Shown: positions 1 to 8,678 of the stretch, piece after piece | Layout: every line of letters begins with the position of its first letter | Position numbering within the stretch: position 1 is the first letter of the stretch | Source of the DNA: Verrucomicrobiota bacterium | Lineage (GTDB): Bacteria > Verrucomicrobiota > Verrucomicrobiia > Chthoniobacterales > Terrimicrobiaceae | Direction of reading: 5' to 3' | Assembly: GCA_017305195.1 (NCBI GenBank) | Contig: JAFKMU010000042.1 | Span: 62,001 to 126,000 of the forward strand | DNA: 64,000 nucleotides | The notes under the pieces: model-generated | Database searches by the model: none | Seen by the model: the letters and a program-made list of their open reading frames with translations, nothing else | Told to the model about the DNA's origin: nothing | Translations under genes and position numbers: made by a program

Positions 1-1033
1 CGGACCGCAGGATCGACTCCATGATGTCGACGACATGCAGGGCGAGTTCGCCGCTGGCGCGGTTGAGCCGCTTTTTCGCGATCGCCACGGCCATCTCCGC
101 GACGCCAAACCCGCGTCCGACCTTGTCCTCAAAGGCCAGAGGCATGTCGCTCCACTCCTTCTCGCCCTGGCGGAACAGCCGCACCGCTCCTCCAAAAGTA
201 TTCGGGTCGGGACAGGAGAGAGAACCCTCCGTGCCGTAAACCTCCAGCAGGGGCAGGTTGTGCTTCCACACATCAAAGCTCATCGTCAGCGTCGCCTGCA
301 CGCCACTGGCAAACTCCAGCACGCCGTTGATGTGCGTTGGCGTCTCCACTTTGATTTTCCTGCCTTGCAGCGGCTTGCTCCGGATCACCCGCTCCTTGAA
401 TCCGGTCAGGGAAAATCCCGCCACCCTCTTGACTGCTCCCAGCATCGTGACCAGCGCAGTCAGGTAATACGGCCCCATGTCAAACAGCGGACCTCCTCCC
501 TTTTGATAATAAAAGGCCGGGCTGGGATGCCATCCCTCGTGCCCATGGCACACCATGTTGGCCGTCGCCGCGAGCGGCTTGCCGATGACGCCCCCGGCGA
601 TCAGTTTCCGGCACGTCTGGATGCCGCCGCCCAGCACGGTATCCGGCGCGCAGCCAACGTACAGGCCCCGCTTCCGCGCCTCCGCGAGCACCTTGCGGCC
701 CTCCGCGGTCGTAAGGGAAAAGGGCTTCTCGCAATACACATGCTTCCCCGCCCGCAGCGCGGCGAGGTTGATCTCCACGTGAGCCTGCGGGATCGTCAGG
801 TTCAGCACGATGTCCACCCCGTCATCGGCCAGCAACTCCGCGACCGAACAAACCTTCCCCACGCCATGCTTCTCCGCCTTGGCCTCGGCCTGCTTCGGGT
901 TCAGGTCGGCGCAGGAAACGATCCGCGCGTAGCCCGCATAGGGAGCCATATTGGTAAAGTACGCATCGCTGATCGCCCCGCAGCCGATGACACCGACGCG
1001 GAGGGGAAGCCTGGAGGAGATTGTTTTCGCCAT
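1..1033 (-). CDS. Gfo/Idh/MocA family oxidoreductase (3' end beyond the window)
   Basis: Reading from the ATG at 1033 leftwards gives an open frame to the window edge, so the C-terminus is missing. The N-terminus shows a Rossmann dinucleotide-binding loop (GVIGCGAIS, about residues 13-21). An EKPF motif near residue 98 carries the lysine that family members use in catalysis. These proteins are cytosolic NAD(P)-dependent dehydrogenases acting on sugars, inositols or related polyols; the substrate cannot be read from sequence. It is divergent from an AraC regulator across a 75-bp gap, so it is a likely target of that regulator, perhaps in carbohydrate use. About 344 residues are visible, close to the usual 350-400. 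Confidence 0.9.
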   Translation of the reverse strand, partial: MAKTISSRLPLRVGVIGCGAISDAYFTNMAPYAGYARIVSCADLNPKQAEAKAEKHGVGKVCSVAELLADDGVDIVLNLTIPQAHVEINLAALRAGKHVYCEKPFSLTTAEGRKVLAEARKRGLYVGCAPDTVLGGGIQTCRKLIAGGVIGKPLAATANMVCHGHEGWHPSPAFYYQKGGGPLFDMGPYYLTALVTMLGAVKRVAGFSLTGFKERVIRSKPLQGRKIKVETPTHINGVLEFASGVQATLTMSFDVWKHNLPLLEVYGTEGSLSCPDPNTFGGAVRLFRQGEKEWSDMPLAFEDKVGRGFGVAEMAVAIAKKRLNRASGELALHVVDIMESILRS

Positions 1034-1108
1034 TGCCTGATATTTTGATTATTTTTCCACCTTACCCGATCTCACTCCTCGGTTGGAATAGACTGATTTT
1101 CCGAAAAT

Positions 1109-1930
1109 ATGGATTTAATTACCATGCACTGGGCCGCCTTTCCCAGGCGGTTTCCCTCCCCCGTCCCCGTGCAAAACACCGGCTATCTCCCGGCCAAAGA
1201 GGACTGGATCGACCGCGCGTTCCTCTCGTGCAACTTTTCCCTCATCCTCTCGGGCGAGGGCGAGTTTCACCGCATGGGAGTACGCCGCGAGGTCATCGCC
1301 CCCTGCGTGATCACCCAATGGCCTGGCGAGCACGTGCGTTACGGCCCCTCCACCGGCTCCACCTGGGAGGAGTTTTATCTCATCTACGGTCCGGAGCATA
1401 TGGCTGCATTCCGGTCGATGAGACTGGTCAATACCGACCGCCCCCTGTGGAGCATCCACAACCTCGCCGAGGTGCGGGTCCATGTCGACGAACTGCGAGC
1501 TGTGATGAAGGCAGCCCAGCCCGAGAGCACGGTCGATCGCGTCGACCGGATTTGCGAACGCCTTGTCCTCGAAACCCTGCTGCCCACCGCTCACACCGGC
1601 GACACCGTGGTGGAAAAAATCATCCGGCAACTGCGAAAGGATCTCGCCCAGCCATGGGACTTCGCCACGGTCGCCCGCCGCCACGGCATGTCCGCCTCCA
1701 CCCTGCGCCGCCGCTGGTTTGAGGCCACGGGGGAATCCCCCGGCCGGTTCCTTCTGAATCTGCGCATCCGCCAGGCCTGCCGCCTCCTCGCCGAAACCCG
1801 CCTCCCCATTGGAGAAATCGCCGCGCAAACCGGCTTCGAGGACGCCATGTACTTCTCCCGCCGCTTCCGCATCGAGACCCGCTGCACCCCGTCCGACTAC
1901 CGCAGGCGCAACGCCTCTGGCATGCACTAA
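1109..1930 (+). CDS. AraC family transcriptional regulator
   Basis: 273 residues. The N-terminal half (about 1-165) resembles a cupin-like AraC ligand-binding domain. The C-terminal 100 residues hold two helix-turn-helix motifs, the second with the family signature (IGEIAAQTGFEDAMYFSRRF, about 232-251). It is divergent from the Gfo/Idh/MocA oxidoreductase and probably controls it, most likely in response to a sugar or its phosphate; that is inference from position. A small palindrome, TTTTC-C-GAAAA at 1097-1107, ends just before the start codon and could be an operator. No Shine-Dalgarno motif is visible. Confidence 0.9.
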   Translation: MDLITMHWAAFPRRFPSPVPVQNTGYLPAKEDWIDRAFLSCNFSLILSGEGEFHRMGVRREVIAPCVITQWPGEHVRYGPSTGSTWEEFYLIYGPEHMAAFRSMRLVNTDRPLWSIHNLAEVRVHVDELRAVMKAAQPESTVDRVDRICERLVLETLLPTAHTGDTVVEKIIRQLRKDLAQPWDFATVARRHGMSASTLRRRWFEATGESPGRFLLNLRIRQACRLLAETRLPIGEIAAQTGFEDAMYFSRRFRIETRCTPSDYRRRNASGMH

Positions 1931-1951
1931 TCCCGAAGCGAGGGGAGGAAA

Positions 1952-2449
1952 CTACCGTATCACCTGCCTCGGTGTGGACGAGTCGGCTTCGACATATTCA
2001 TCCACGCGCACGGGCTTCCAGTGGAGGTTTGGCTTGTCCATGATCGGGATTTCCTTGAGCACCTCCAGGCGCACCTTGGCGATGCCGCGATCATACATGC
2101 CCAGCCTCCGCGCCGCGCCGATCGTCAGGTCAATGACGCGACCCCTCTTGTACGGCCCCCGGTCGTTGATGCGCACGATGATGGATTTGTTGGTCTTCAG
2201 GTCGATGACCCGCACCTTAGTGCCAAAGGGCAGCTTCTTGTGCGCGGCGGTCAGCGCATTGACATCAAACCGCTCGCCGCTCGCCGTGCGCTTGTCCTTG
2301 TACCACGAGGCGATCCCCGTCTCCACCTTCACAGGTTTCGAGTCGTACAGCGTCGTCTTGACGTGCCTGCTCGCGGGCGGCTGCGTCGGCAGCGAGGAGC
2401 ACGACGCGAGCAGCATTACGGCCAGAGTGGGGATGACCAGTCGTAGCAT
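1952..2449 (-). CDS. rlpA: RlpA family septal-ring lipoprotein (double-psi beta-barrel)
   Basis: 165 residues. The N-terminus is a lipoprotein signal with lipobox LLASC, so lipidation at Cys17 is expected. A double-psi beta-barrel follows (about 44-118) with the family motifs GIASWY, ASGERFD, LPFGTKVRV and VRINDRGP. RlpA proteins are lytic transglycosylases that cut peptide-stripped septal glycan; the Asp in NDRGP is in the expected place. There is no SPOR domain, so this is the short form and how it reaches the septum is unclear. It lies 15 bp downstream of hflX on the same strand and convergent with the AraC gene. Confidence 0.88.
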   Translation of the reverse strand: MLRLVIPTLAVMLLASCSSLPTQPPASRHVKTTLYDSKPVKVETGIASWYKDKRTASGERFDVNALTAAHKKLPFGTKVRVIDLKTNKSIIVRINDRGPYKRGRVIDLTIGAARRLGMYDRGIAKVRLEVLKEIPIMDKPNLHWKPVRVDEYVEADSSTPRQVIR

Positions 2450-2464
2450 GGGGGGCCTAGGGGA

Positions 2465-3748
2465 TCAGACTAACGGCGAGGTTTCAATATCATACGGCGC
2501 GAGCCGGGATTTCAACTCCGGAGGCACATGCGCCGTCACCAGCGCGTCGTCTCCCTCGTATTCCGTCGAGAGCACATGGCCCACTCGATGGAGCTCCGCC
2601 AATACCGCCGACTCCGTATTGGGAATGCGGAACCTTGCCCGCATCCGCCAGGAGGAGAGCCGCAGCTCCAGCTCCTGGAAAAACTCGTCCATTCCCTCGC
2701 CCGTCCGGGCCGAGATGGCCACGCTCCCGGGGTAAAACCGCAGGTAGCCCTCGACCACCTCCCGATCCCCGATGGCATCGATCTTGTTGAAGACAACGAG
2801 CGTCTGCTTCCCCTGCGCGCCCAGCTCCGCAATCGTTGCATCGACTGCCGCCATCTGCTCTCGGCATTGCGGATGGCTCAGGTCGACCACGTGTATCAGC
2901 AAATCCGCCAGCTGCACCTCCTCGAGCGTCGCCTTGAAGGACTCGATCACCGTGTGCGGGAGCTTGCGAATGAAGCCGACCGTATCAGTCAATAAGACGC
3001 GCTGCCGGTTGGGCAGCATCATCTGGCGCGTCGTCGGGTCGAGCGTGGCAAAGAGCTTGTCCTCGGAAAGCACGCCCGCATTGGTCAGGCGGTTGAGGAG
3101 CGAGGACTTGCCGGCATTCGTGTAGCCGACGAGCGCGGCCACCGGCCAGTTGCGCCGGAGCCTCCCCTCGCGCTGTACGGTGCGGTGACGGCGCACCTCT
3201 TTCAAATCCCGCTCCAGCCGCGCGATCCGCTCCTGCACGCGGCGGCGATCGACCTCGAGCTGCGTCTCACCCGGCCCGCGCGTGCCGATGCCGCCGGACT
3301 GCCGGGAAAGGTGCGTCCACATGCGGGTGAGGCGCGGGAGCAGGTATTGCAGCTGCGCCAGCTCGATCTGCAACCGTCCCTCGCGCGTGCGCGCCCGGCG
3401 GGCGAAGATGTCGAGAATGAGCTGTGTGCGGTCGAGCACCTTGCGGCTCGTGAGCATCTCCAGGTTTCTCCCCTGCGCGGGCGAGAGTTCGTCATCAAAG
3501 ATCAGCGCCGTCACCTGCGCCTCGCCGCACTTGCGGGCCACCTCCTCGGCTTTGCCCTTGCCGATGTAGTAGGGCGCAGTGGGGCGGTCGAGTTTCTGGA
3601 CCACCGTATCGACCACCTGGGCTCCGGCCGTGGCCGCGAGCTGGCGGAGTTCGGCAAGAGAATCCTCCACATCCCAGCGCGTCACGCCCTCATGCTCCAA
3701 GCCGACCAGGATCGTCTTTTCGTGAGGAGCGCGCCGGGCGTCGGTCAT
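2465..3748 (-). CDS. hflX: GTPase HflX
   Basis: 427 residues, the usual length. The N-terminal HflX domain and coiled linker (about 1-195) carry the GGIGTRGPGE and QLEVDRR motifs. The G domain shows G1 GYTNAGKSS, G2 region FATLDPTTR, G3 DTVGF and G4 NKID. HflX binds the 50S subunit and splits stalled ribosomes under stress. The start codon overlaps the miaA stop by 4 bp (ATGA), indicating translational coupling. In enterobacteria hflX also lies next to miaA, with hfq between them; here the companion RNA-binding gene is an RRM protein upstream of miaA. Confidence 0.96.
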   Translation of the reverse strand: MTDARRAPHEKTILVGLEHEGVTRWDVEDSLAELRQLAATAGAQVVDTVVQKLDRPTAPYYIGKGKAEEVARKCGEAQVTALIFDDELSPAQGRNLEMLTSRKVLDRTQLILDIFARRARTREGRLQIELAQLQYLLPRLTRMWTHLSRQSGGIGTRGPGETQLEVDRRRVQERIARLERDLKEVRRHRTVQREGRLRRNWPVAALVGYTNAGKSSLLNRLTNAGVLSEDKLFATLDPTTRQMMLPNRQRVLLTDTVGFIRKLPHTVIESFKATLEEVQLADLLIHVVDLSHPQCREQMAAVDATIAELGAQGKQTLVVFNKIDAIGDREVVEGYLRFYPGSVAISARTGEGMDEFFQELELRLSSWRMRARFRIPNTESAVLAELHRVGHVLSTEYEGDDALVTAHVPPELKSRLAPYDIETSPLV

Positions 3749-4737
3749 GCGCTCGTACCCAGCGCCTGCCGGGCAAGGGAAAGGGACTCGGAGATGGGGA
3801 GGGAACCGGTCAAGTCGACGTGGGGAAAGCTAAACTGGTTCCGAAACCACGTCAACTGACGCTTGGCATACCGCCGGGTCGCGAGGACCATCGCCTCACG
3901 GCACTCCGGCTCGGTCATCTCCCCCCGCAGCAGGGCCTGGATCTCGCGCAGCCCGATCGTCATCTGCGCCGTCGGACCCACCGGCCCGAGCGCCCGCACT
4001 TCATCGACCGCGCCGCGGGCAAACATCGCGTCCACCGTCACCCGGATGCGCGCCTCCAGCTCCCCGCGCTCGCGCTCGAGGATGATCCCCCGGAAACCCG
4101 GAGCCTCCGGGTTCTGCCATTCCTTGCGCAATTCCGCCGCCGGGCGTCCGGTCAGCAGGAAAATCTCCAGCGCCCGCACCACCCGGCGCGGGTTTTTCAA
4201 GTCGATGCTCGCCGCCGCTGTCGGGTCGGCCTTTTCCAGCCGTTCGCGCAAAACCTCCAGCGGGAGGGCGTCGAGTTCCCGGCGCAACACGGGATCGGGC
4301 GCGGGCAGGTCGGCGATGCCGTGGGTGAGCGCCTTGATGTAAAGCCCCGATCCGCCACAGATTACGGGAATTTTCCCCCGGGCGGCGATATCGGCCATCG
4401 TCTCCCGCGCCAGCTGCACAAATCGCGCGGCGTCAAAGGGTTCCGAGACCGGAAGAAAACCGAAAAGATGATGCGGCGCGCGTGCGCGCGTCTCCGCATC
4501 GGGCTGGCTCGTCAACACCGCCAGGCCGTCGTAGACCTGATAGGCATCCGCACCAACAATTTCGCCGCCGAACTGGTGAGCCAGCTCGGCGGCGAGAAGA
4601 GTTTTGCCGACCGCAGTGGGGCCGGCAACGATTATGGGTAAATTACTGCTCAGGCTGACGCTGGCGCTCGGGGCGCTTTTCGTCGACTGCCTTGGCTCCG
4701 CTGACCACGAGCTTGCGGCCCATGTACTCCTTGTCAT
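3745..4737 (-). CDS. miaA: tRNA dimethylallyltransferase MiaA
   Basis: The enzyme transfers a dimethylallyl group to N6 of A37 in tRNAs reading UNN codons. The P-loop GPTAVGKT and the following DAYQVY segment (DSMQVY in many homologues) match the family, as do the RRVVRALEI and late TRRYAKRQLTWFR segments. The start is uncertain. The only ATG before the P-loop is at 4737, giving 330 residues and an overlap of about 95 bp with the RRM gene. The first 28 residues do not look like MiaA. An in-frame CTG at 4653, overlapping the RRM stop, would give about 302 residues, nearer the usual size. It is translationally coupled to hflX downstream. Confidence 0.95.
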   Translation of the reverse strand: MTRSTWAASSWSAEPRQSTKSAPSASVSLSSNLPIIVAGPTAVGKTLLAAELAHQFGGEIVGADAYQVYDGLAVLTSQPDAETRARAPHHLFGFLPVSEPFDAARFVQLARETMADIAARGKIPVICGGSGLYIKALTHGIADLPAPDPVLRRELDALPLEVLRERLEKADPTAAASIDLKNPRRVVRALEIFLLTGRPAAELRKEWQNPEAPGFRGIILERERGELEARIRVTVDAMFARGAVDEVRALGPVGPTAQMTIGLREIQALLRGEMTEPECREAMVLATRRYAKRQLTWFRNQFSFPHVDLTGSLPISESLSLARQALGTSA

Positions 4738-5248
4738 GCAGCTCGGCGACGGCGCGCTTGGCCTCGTCGACGCTCTGCATCTGGATGAATGCGAAGCCCT
4801 TGGACTTCATGGTGTACTTGTTCGCCACCACCTCGACGTTCTGCACGGAGCCGACGCCGTTGAAGAGTTCGAACAGGTCGCTCTCCGAGGCATCAAACGA
4901 CAGGTTACCGACGTAGATGCGAGCGCTGGTGACCTCGACGAGCTCCGGCTTGCGGAAGCCGCTGGGACGCTCGACGGGCTGCTTCGCGGCCCTCGCCGGA
5001 CGCTCGCTCTTCGCGGCGGCCGTGGTGCTGCTGGCGCTGCTGCTGCTGACCGTGCTGCGGCTCGAGGCTGGCTTCTTCGCCGAGTCTCCGCCGGTAAAAA
5101 AGCCGACGATCTTCTGCCACAGGGTTTTCTTCTGGGGTTTCGCTGGGGTTTCCTGGCGCGGACGGGAGCCGCCACGATTGCGGCTCGACCGGCGATCGCC
5201 TCGCCGGGGTGAACGGCGACCGCGGGTGGGTGTGTATTCGGATGACAT
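4643..5248 (-). CDS. RRM-domain RNA-binding protein
   Basis: 201 residues in three parts. Residues 1-40 are rich in Arg, Ser and Gly. A Lys/Ala/Ser-rich low-complexity linker follows. A single RNA recognition motif occupies about 107-185, with RNP2 (IYVGNL) and RNP1 (KGFAFIQM) both intact including their aromatic residues. A short Arg/Gln-rich tail ends the protein. Bacterial RRM proteins of this type bind RNA and are often linked to cold or stress responses. The gene is first in an apparent operon with miaA and hflX, so a role in RNA or ribosome quality control is a reasonable inference. The specific RNA target is unknown. Confidence 0.9.
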   Translation of the reverse strand: MSSEYTPTRGRRSPRRGDRRSSRNRGGSRPRQETPAKPQKKTLWQKIVGFFTGGDSAKKPASSRSTVSSSSASSTTAAAKSERPARAAKQPVERPSGFRKPELVEVTSARIYVGNLSFDASESDLFELFNGVGSVQNVEVVANKYTMKSKGFAFIQMQSVDEAKRAVAELHDKEYMGRKLVVSGAKAVDEKRPERQRQPEQ

Positions 5249-5573
5249 TACTATGTTGTGTTACGTGGGAGGACGCCGACCCGGAATTTTTCATCTTCCG
5301 GACGCGAGGTCCATCTGTTGGAGCCTCGGGCGGGGCTGTTTTTTCCACACGCACCCGAAATAAACGGGCAGCGGAAAACAAAAAGACAGCCATGCACAAG
5401 GCGGCCCCCATGAGTAACTTCCAGATACTGGGGGCGATTCCTTGTTGCATTTCGCTAGACGCCTGAGGCTTGCGTAAGCTGTCGTAGAATGCCGCCCTTG
5501 GCAAGAGGCATTTCTCCTCCACAACCGCGGAATATTCTCGCAACTTCCTCGCCCGTAGGAGGTTTATTCCTCG
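5249..5573. other. Intergenic region between divergent RRM and STN-protein genes
   Basis: About 325 bp separating divergent genes, so it must hold both promoters. AGGAGG at 5557-5562 sits 11 nt before the downstream ATG and is one of the clearer ribosome binding sites in the window. I see no convincing terminator or repeat. A minus-strand reading frame from an ATG at 5450 encodes a hydrophobic segment but has no stop before running deep into the RRM gene; I did not call it. Confidence 0.5.
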
Positions 5574-6899
5574 ATGCTCACTCGCCAGAACGCCCTCACC
5601 GCCGTCATCATTCTCGTCGCCGGGTTTTTCGTCTGGCGGCTTTTCTTTGTCCACGACGGCGTCACCCTCGATTTTGACAACGCTCCCGCCTCCAAGGTCG
5701 TCAAGTCCCTCGAGCGCCAGACCGGCATCCGCATGGTCACCAATGCCGACCTGTCCAAGCCGATGTCGATCCACATCCGCAAGGCCCCCACTTTCGAAGC
5801 CATCAACACCGTCGCCATCCGCCTCGGCGGCGACGCCCGGCTCGCCTACATCGCCGCGCCCGACTCCCGCAAGATCACCGAGGCCATCGTCGCCTACCAG
5901 ACCGGCGGCAATCCCGGCGGCTGGACCGCCTTTACCGGCTTCGGCGGCGGAGGCCCGCGCGGACCGCAAGCCGACGGCGGACAACCCGGAGGTCAACCCG
6001 CAGCCCAGCCCCCGGCCGACGCTCAGCCCGCCGCGCCCGGAGCCCAACCCGGTGGCAACCCGCCCGACGGCGCGAGCCAAACCGCCGGGAATCGCCGCCC
6101 GCGCAGCAATCTCAATGGCGGCAGCCAGAATGACACCGCCGGCGCCCAGCCCGGCGGAGGAAACCCCGGCGGCAGAGGCCCGGGAGGAGGCGGCGGAGGG
6201 AACTTCGGCGGCGGATTCGGCGGATTTGGCGCTCTCACCGACGGTCTCATCGACCCGCGGCTCGTGCTCTGGAAATTCTCGGTCGAGGAGGACAAAAGCC
6301 TTCAGTCCGCCCTCTACCAGGGCTCGGTAAAGACCGGGGCGCTCTTTGCCTTCCCTGCGGATTGGAACCCCGTCGTCACCGGGCTCCCCTCCAGCGCCCG
6401 CGTCACCGACATGGCCCGCGCCATCGCCAAGGCCTCCCGGGGCAAGGTCGAGGAGGTCTTTCTCGTCTATGTCCGTCCCGATGCTCCCGTGGGAGGCGAT
6501 GAGGAAGGCGCCCCGCGCGGCCGCGGCCCCGTGACCATCTTTTCTCCCGGCTCCGTCGGGCCCGCCCGCCCGTTCCACCCCGAGTGGATGACCGAGCGCT
6601 CGGAAAACCAGATCGCCCTCCTCCCGCCGGACCAGAAGGCCCAGGTGCTAAAGGACATGGAGGAAATGCGCGCCCTCCGCGAGAGCCTGCGCAATCTCAC
6701 CGAGGAGGAACGCCGCGCCAAGATGGAGGAGTATTTCAACCGCTCCGACGTCCAGGACCGCATGGACGAACGCATGTCCCAGCGCGAATCCCAGAGCTCC
6801 CCGCAGCAGCGCGAGGCGCGCTTCCGCCGCTATGTCGAGCGCCGCGAGGCCGCCAAGTCCGCCAACAACACCGGAGGCAGCACCCAGGGCACCCGCTAA
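5574..6899 (+). CDS. Membrane-anchored STN-like domain protein with Gly/Pro-rich linker
   Basis: 441 residues, no family I can name. An N-terminal hydrophobic segment (about 8-24) is a signal anchor. Residues 28-95 resemble the STN domain of secretins and TonB receptors (LDFDNAPASKVVKSLERQTG, then a predicted beta-alpha-beta pattern). A long linker of Gly, Pro, Gln and Asn with GGG runs (about 118-220) follows. A second folded region spans about 225-320, and a charged, probably coiled-coil C-terminus rich in Glu, Arg and Gln ends the protein. It abuts the next gene, a pseudopilin, with no intervening base, which suggests a shared role in a type II/IV pilus-like system. Function is not known. 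Confidence 0.8.
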   Translation: MLTRQNALTAVIILVAGFFVWRLFFVHDGVTLDFDNAPASKVVKSLERQTGIRMVTNADLSKPMSIHIRKAPTFEAINTVAIRLGGDARLAYIAAPDSRKITEAIVAYQTGGNPGGWTAFTGFGGGGPRGPQADGGQPGGQPAAQPPADAQPAAPGAQPGGNPPDGASQTAGNRRPRSNLNGGSQNDTAGAQPGGGNPGGRGPGGGGGGNFGGGFGGFGALTDGLIDPRLVLWKFSVEEDKSLQSALYQGSVKTGALFAFPADWNPVVTGLPSSARVTDMARAIAKASRGKVEEVFLVYVRPDAPVGGDEEGAPRGRGPVTIFSPGSVGPARPFHPEWMTERSENQIALLPPDQKAQVLKDMEEMRALRESLRNLTEEERRAKMEEYFNRSDVQDRMDERMSQRESQSSPQQREARFRRYVERREAAKSANNTGGSTQGTR

Positions 6900-7433
6900 A
6901 TGCAACGCCGCACCTCACTCCGCTCCGGCTTCACGCTCCTCGAGCTGATCGTCGTCATCGCCATCATCGCCATGCTCGCGACCCTCGCCATGCCCGAGTT
7001 TGAAAAGACCGTCGAGCGCGCCAAGAGCGTCGCCTGCATGGGCAACCTCCGGTCCATCGGCGCCTCGGTGAATACCTACGTCATCGAGAACGACCAGACC
7101 TTCCCCTTCGTCGAGCCCAACCCGAACGACCCCGTCTACACCGGCGAGGACGAGGCCAAGCCCATGCTCGCGGAGCTGGAGCCCTACGGCGTGACCTCCA
7201 AGGTGCTGAAGTGCCCCGAGGACAATACCTACATCAAGACCACCGGCTCCAGCTACCAGTGGGTCCCCATCATCGACGGCGAGAGCAAGATCAACCCCCA
7301 GGTCTACGGCCGCCGCGGCGCGCGCCGCGTGAACCCCGCCCGCATGCGCCTGTGCATCGACTTTGAGGCAGTCCACTTCAACCGCTGCAACCGCCTCTAT
7401 GCCGACGGCCACGCCGTCGCCACCCTGAAATAA
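6900..7433 (+). CDS. Type II secretion/pseudopilin-like protein (GspG-like N-terminus)
   Basis: 177 residues. The N-terminal prepilin signature is clear: a short basic leader, then G|FTLLELIVVIAIIAMLA, with Phe+1 and Glu+5 after the predicted prepilin-peptidase cleavage. The rest is a small soluble domain ending in NRLYADGHAVATLK. That tail recalls the H-X9-DG-type prepilin proteins abundant in Verrucomicrobia and Planctomycetes. Two cysteines (in VACMGN and LKCPED) could form a disulfide. The ATG directly follows the TAA of the STN protein, so the two are almost certainly co-translated. Confidence 0.88.
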   Translation: MQRRTSLRSGFTLLELIVVIAIIAMLATLAMPEFEKTVERAKSVACMGNLRSIGASVNTYVIENDQTFPFVEPNPNDPVYTGEDEAKPMLAELEPYGVTSKVLKCPEDNTYIKTTGSSYQWVPIIDGESKINPQVYGRRGARRVNPARMRLCIDFEAVHFNRCNRLYADGHAVATLK

Positions 7434-7479
7434 CGCGTCCCGCTTTCCTTCACCGGCAGATTTTGCCAGTCTCCCGGGC

Positions 7480-8394
7480 GTGAAAGCCCCTCGCCTCGCC
7501 GTCGTCGGCAGTTCCAACACCGATCTCGTCATCACCTGTGCCCGCCTGCCGCAGCCGGGCGAAACCCTCCTCGGCGGCGATCTCCACCGCTACGCCGGAG
7601 GCAAGGGGGCCAACCAGGCCGTCGCAGCAGCCCGCGCCGGGGCAAAGGTCGCCTTCATCGGCGGCCATGGCGCGGATGACTTTGGCCGCGCCGCCCGGGC
7701 GGGACTCCGCGCCGAGGGCATCGATGTCCGCCACTTCCGCGCCTCGGAAAAACTCCCCTCCGGCGTCGCCCTCATTCTCCTGGGCAAAAAGGACCGCCAA
7801 AACCAGATCGTCGTCGCCGACTCCGCCAACGCCATCACGCCCGCCGACATCGACCGCGCCGCCCCCGTCCTGAAAAACGCCGCCGTCATCGTCGCCCAGC
7901 TGGAAACACCCATTCCCTCCGTGCGCCGCGCCGCCGAGATCGCCCGCGAGGCCGGTATCCCCTTCGTCCTCAACCCCGCCCCCGCCTTTACCCTGCCGGC
8001 CGCCCTTTACCGGCTCGTCGACACCCTCACGCCCAATGAACATGAGGCCGCCCTCCTCACGGGCCTGACTGATCCCGAGCAGGCCGCCCTCGCCCTGCGC
8101 AAGAAGGGCTGCCGCCGCGTCGTCATCACGCTGGGCACTCGCGGCGCGCTCCTCTGCGATGAGGACGGGTTTTTCCACGTCCCCGTACCGAAGGTGAAAC
8201 CGCGCGACACCGTGGGCGCGGGCGACTGCCTCAATGCCTGGCTCGCCGTCGGTATTGCCGAGTCCCTCCCCATCCGCGACGCCCTCCGCCGCGCCGTCCA
8301 CGCCGCCAGCCTCAAGGTCACCCGCCTCGGCGCGCAGCCCGGCATGCCGCCCCGCGCCGATGTCGAGGCCTTCCTCCGCCGCAAGTCGCGCTAA
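7480..8394 (+). CDS. rbsK: Ribokinase (PfkB family carbohydrate kinase)
   Basis: 304 residues, the normal size. The GTG at 7480 is chosen because it places the AVVGSSNTDLV strand at the N-terminus as in characterised ribokinases. The N-terminal PfkB signature (YAGGKGANQAVAAARAGA) and the C-terminal one (DTVGAGDCLNAWLA, with the catalytic Asp in GAGD) are both intact. The enzyme phosphorylates D-ribose at O5 with ATP in the cytosol. It has no visible ribose transporter beside it, and other PfkB sugars (for example deoxyribose) cannot be excluded. Confidence 0.9.
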   Translation: MKAPRLAVVGSSNTDLVITCARLPQPGETLLGGDLHRYAGGKGANQAVAAARAGAKVAFIGGHGADDFGRAARAGLRAEGIDVRHFRASEKLPSGVALILLGKKDRQNQIVVADSANAITPADIDRAAPVLKNAAVIVAQLETPIPSVRRAAEIAREAGIPFVLNPAPAFTLPAALYRLVDTLTPNEHEAALLTGLTDPEQAALALRKKGCRRVVITLGTRGALLCDEDGFFHVPVPKVKPRDTVGAGDCLNAWLAVGIAESLPIRDALRRAVHAASLKVTRLGAQPGMPPRADVEAFLRRKSR

Positions 8395-8536
8395 AGCGGG
8401 TAACCCCCCTCCGCTCTGGAAGCCATCGCATTTTCTAACTCCCTCTCCGGGATCAGGTAGCACCAGCACGCCCGATCCCGGCGCGAGCCGCTTTTGGCAA
8501 GCCTTCGCGGACTCTCGATAATAAGACCCCGTCTCA

Positions 8537-8554
8537 TTTGCTAGCATTAGCAAA
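8537..8554. promoter_or_regulatory. Perfect 7-4-7 palindrome upstream of the metal ATPase
   Basis: TTTGCTA-gcat-TAGCAAA, about 125 bp before the ATPase start and 140 bp after the ribokinase stop. There is no T-tract after it, so it looks more like a protein-binding site than a terminator. Part of it (ATTAGCAAA) recurs in an AT-rich spacer at 39.3 kb. Confidence 0.4.
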
Positions 8555-8678
8555 CTCAGCCTTGCGTCGGCTAAGCGCGAGGCCCTAGCTTCCCGCTGCC
8601 CATGCCACCGCTCCGACCAGCAGCGGCTCTTTCATCGGTCGTATTGACGACCCTCAACCTCACACTCGGGAGCTGAGA

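Noticed and set aside
4905..5450. Minus-strand frame from ATG 5450 encoding a hydrophobic segment
   Set aside because: The first 30 residues look like a membrane helix, but the frame has no stop before running about 340 bp through the RRM gene in another frame. No homology recognised; treated as chance.
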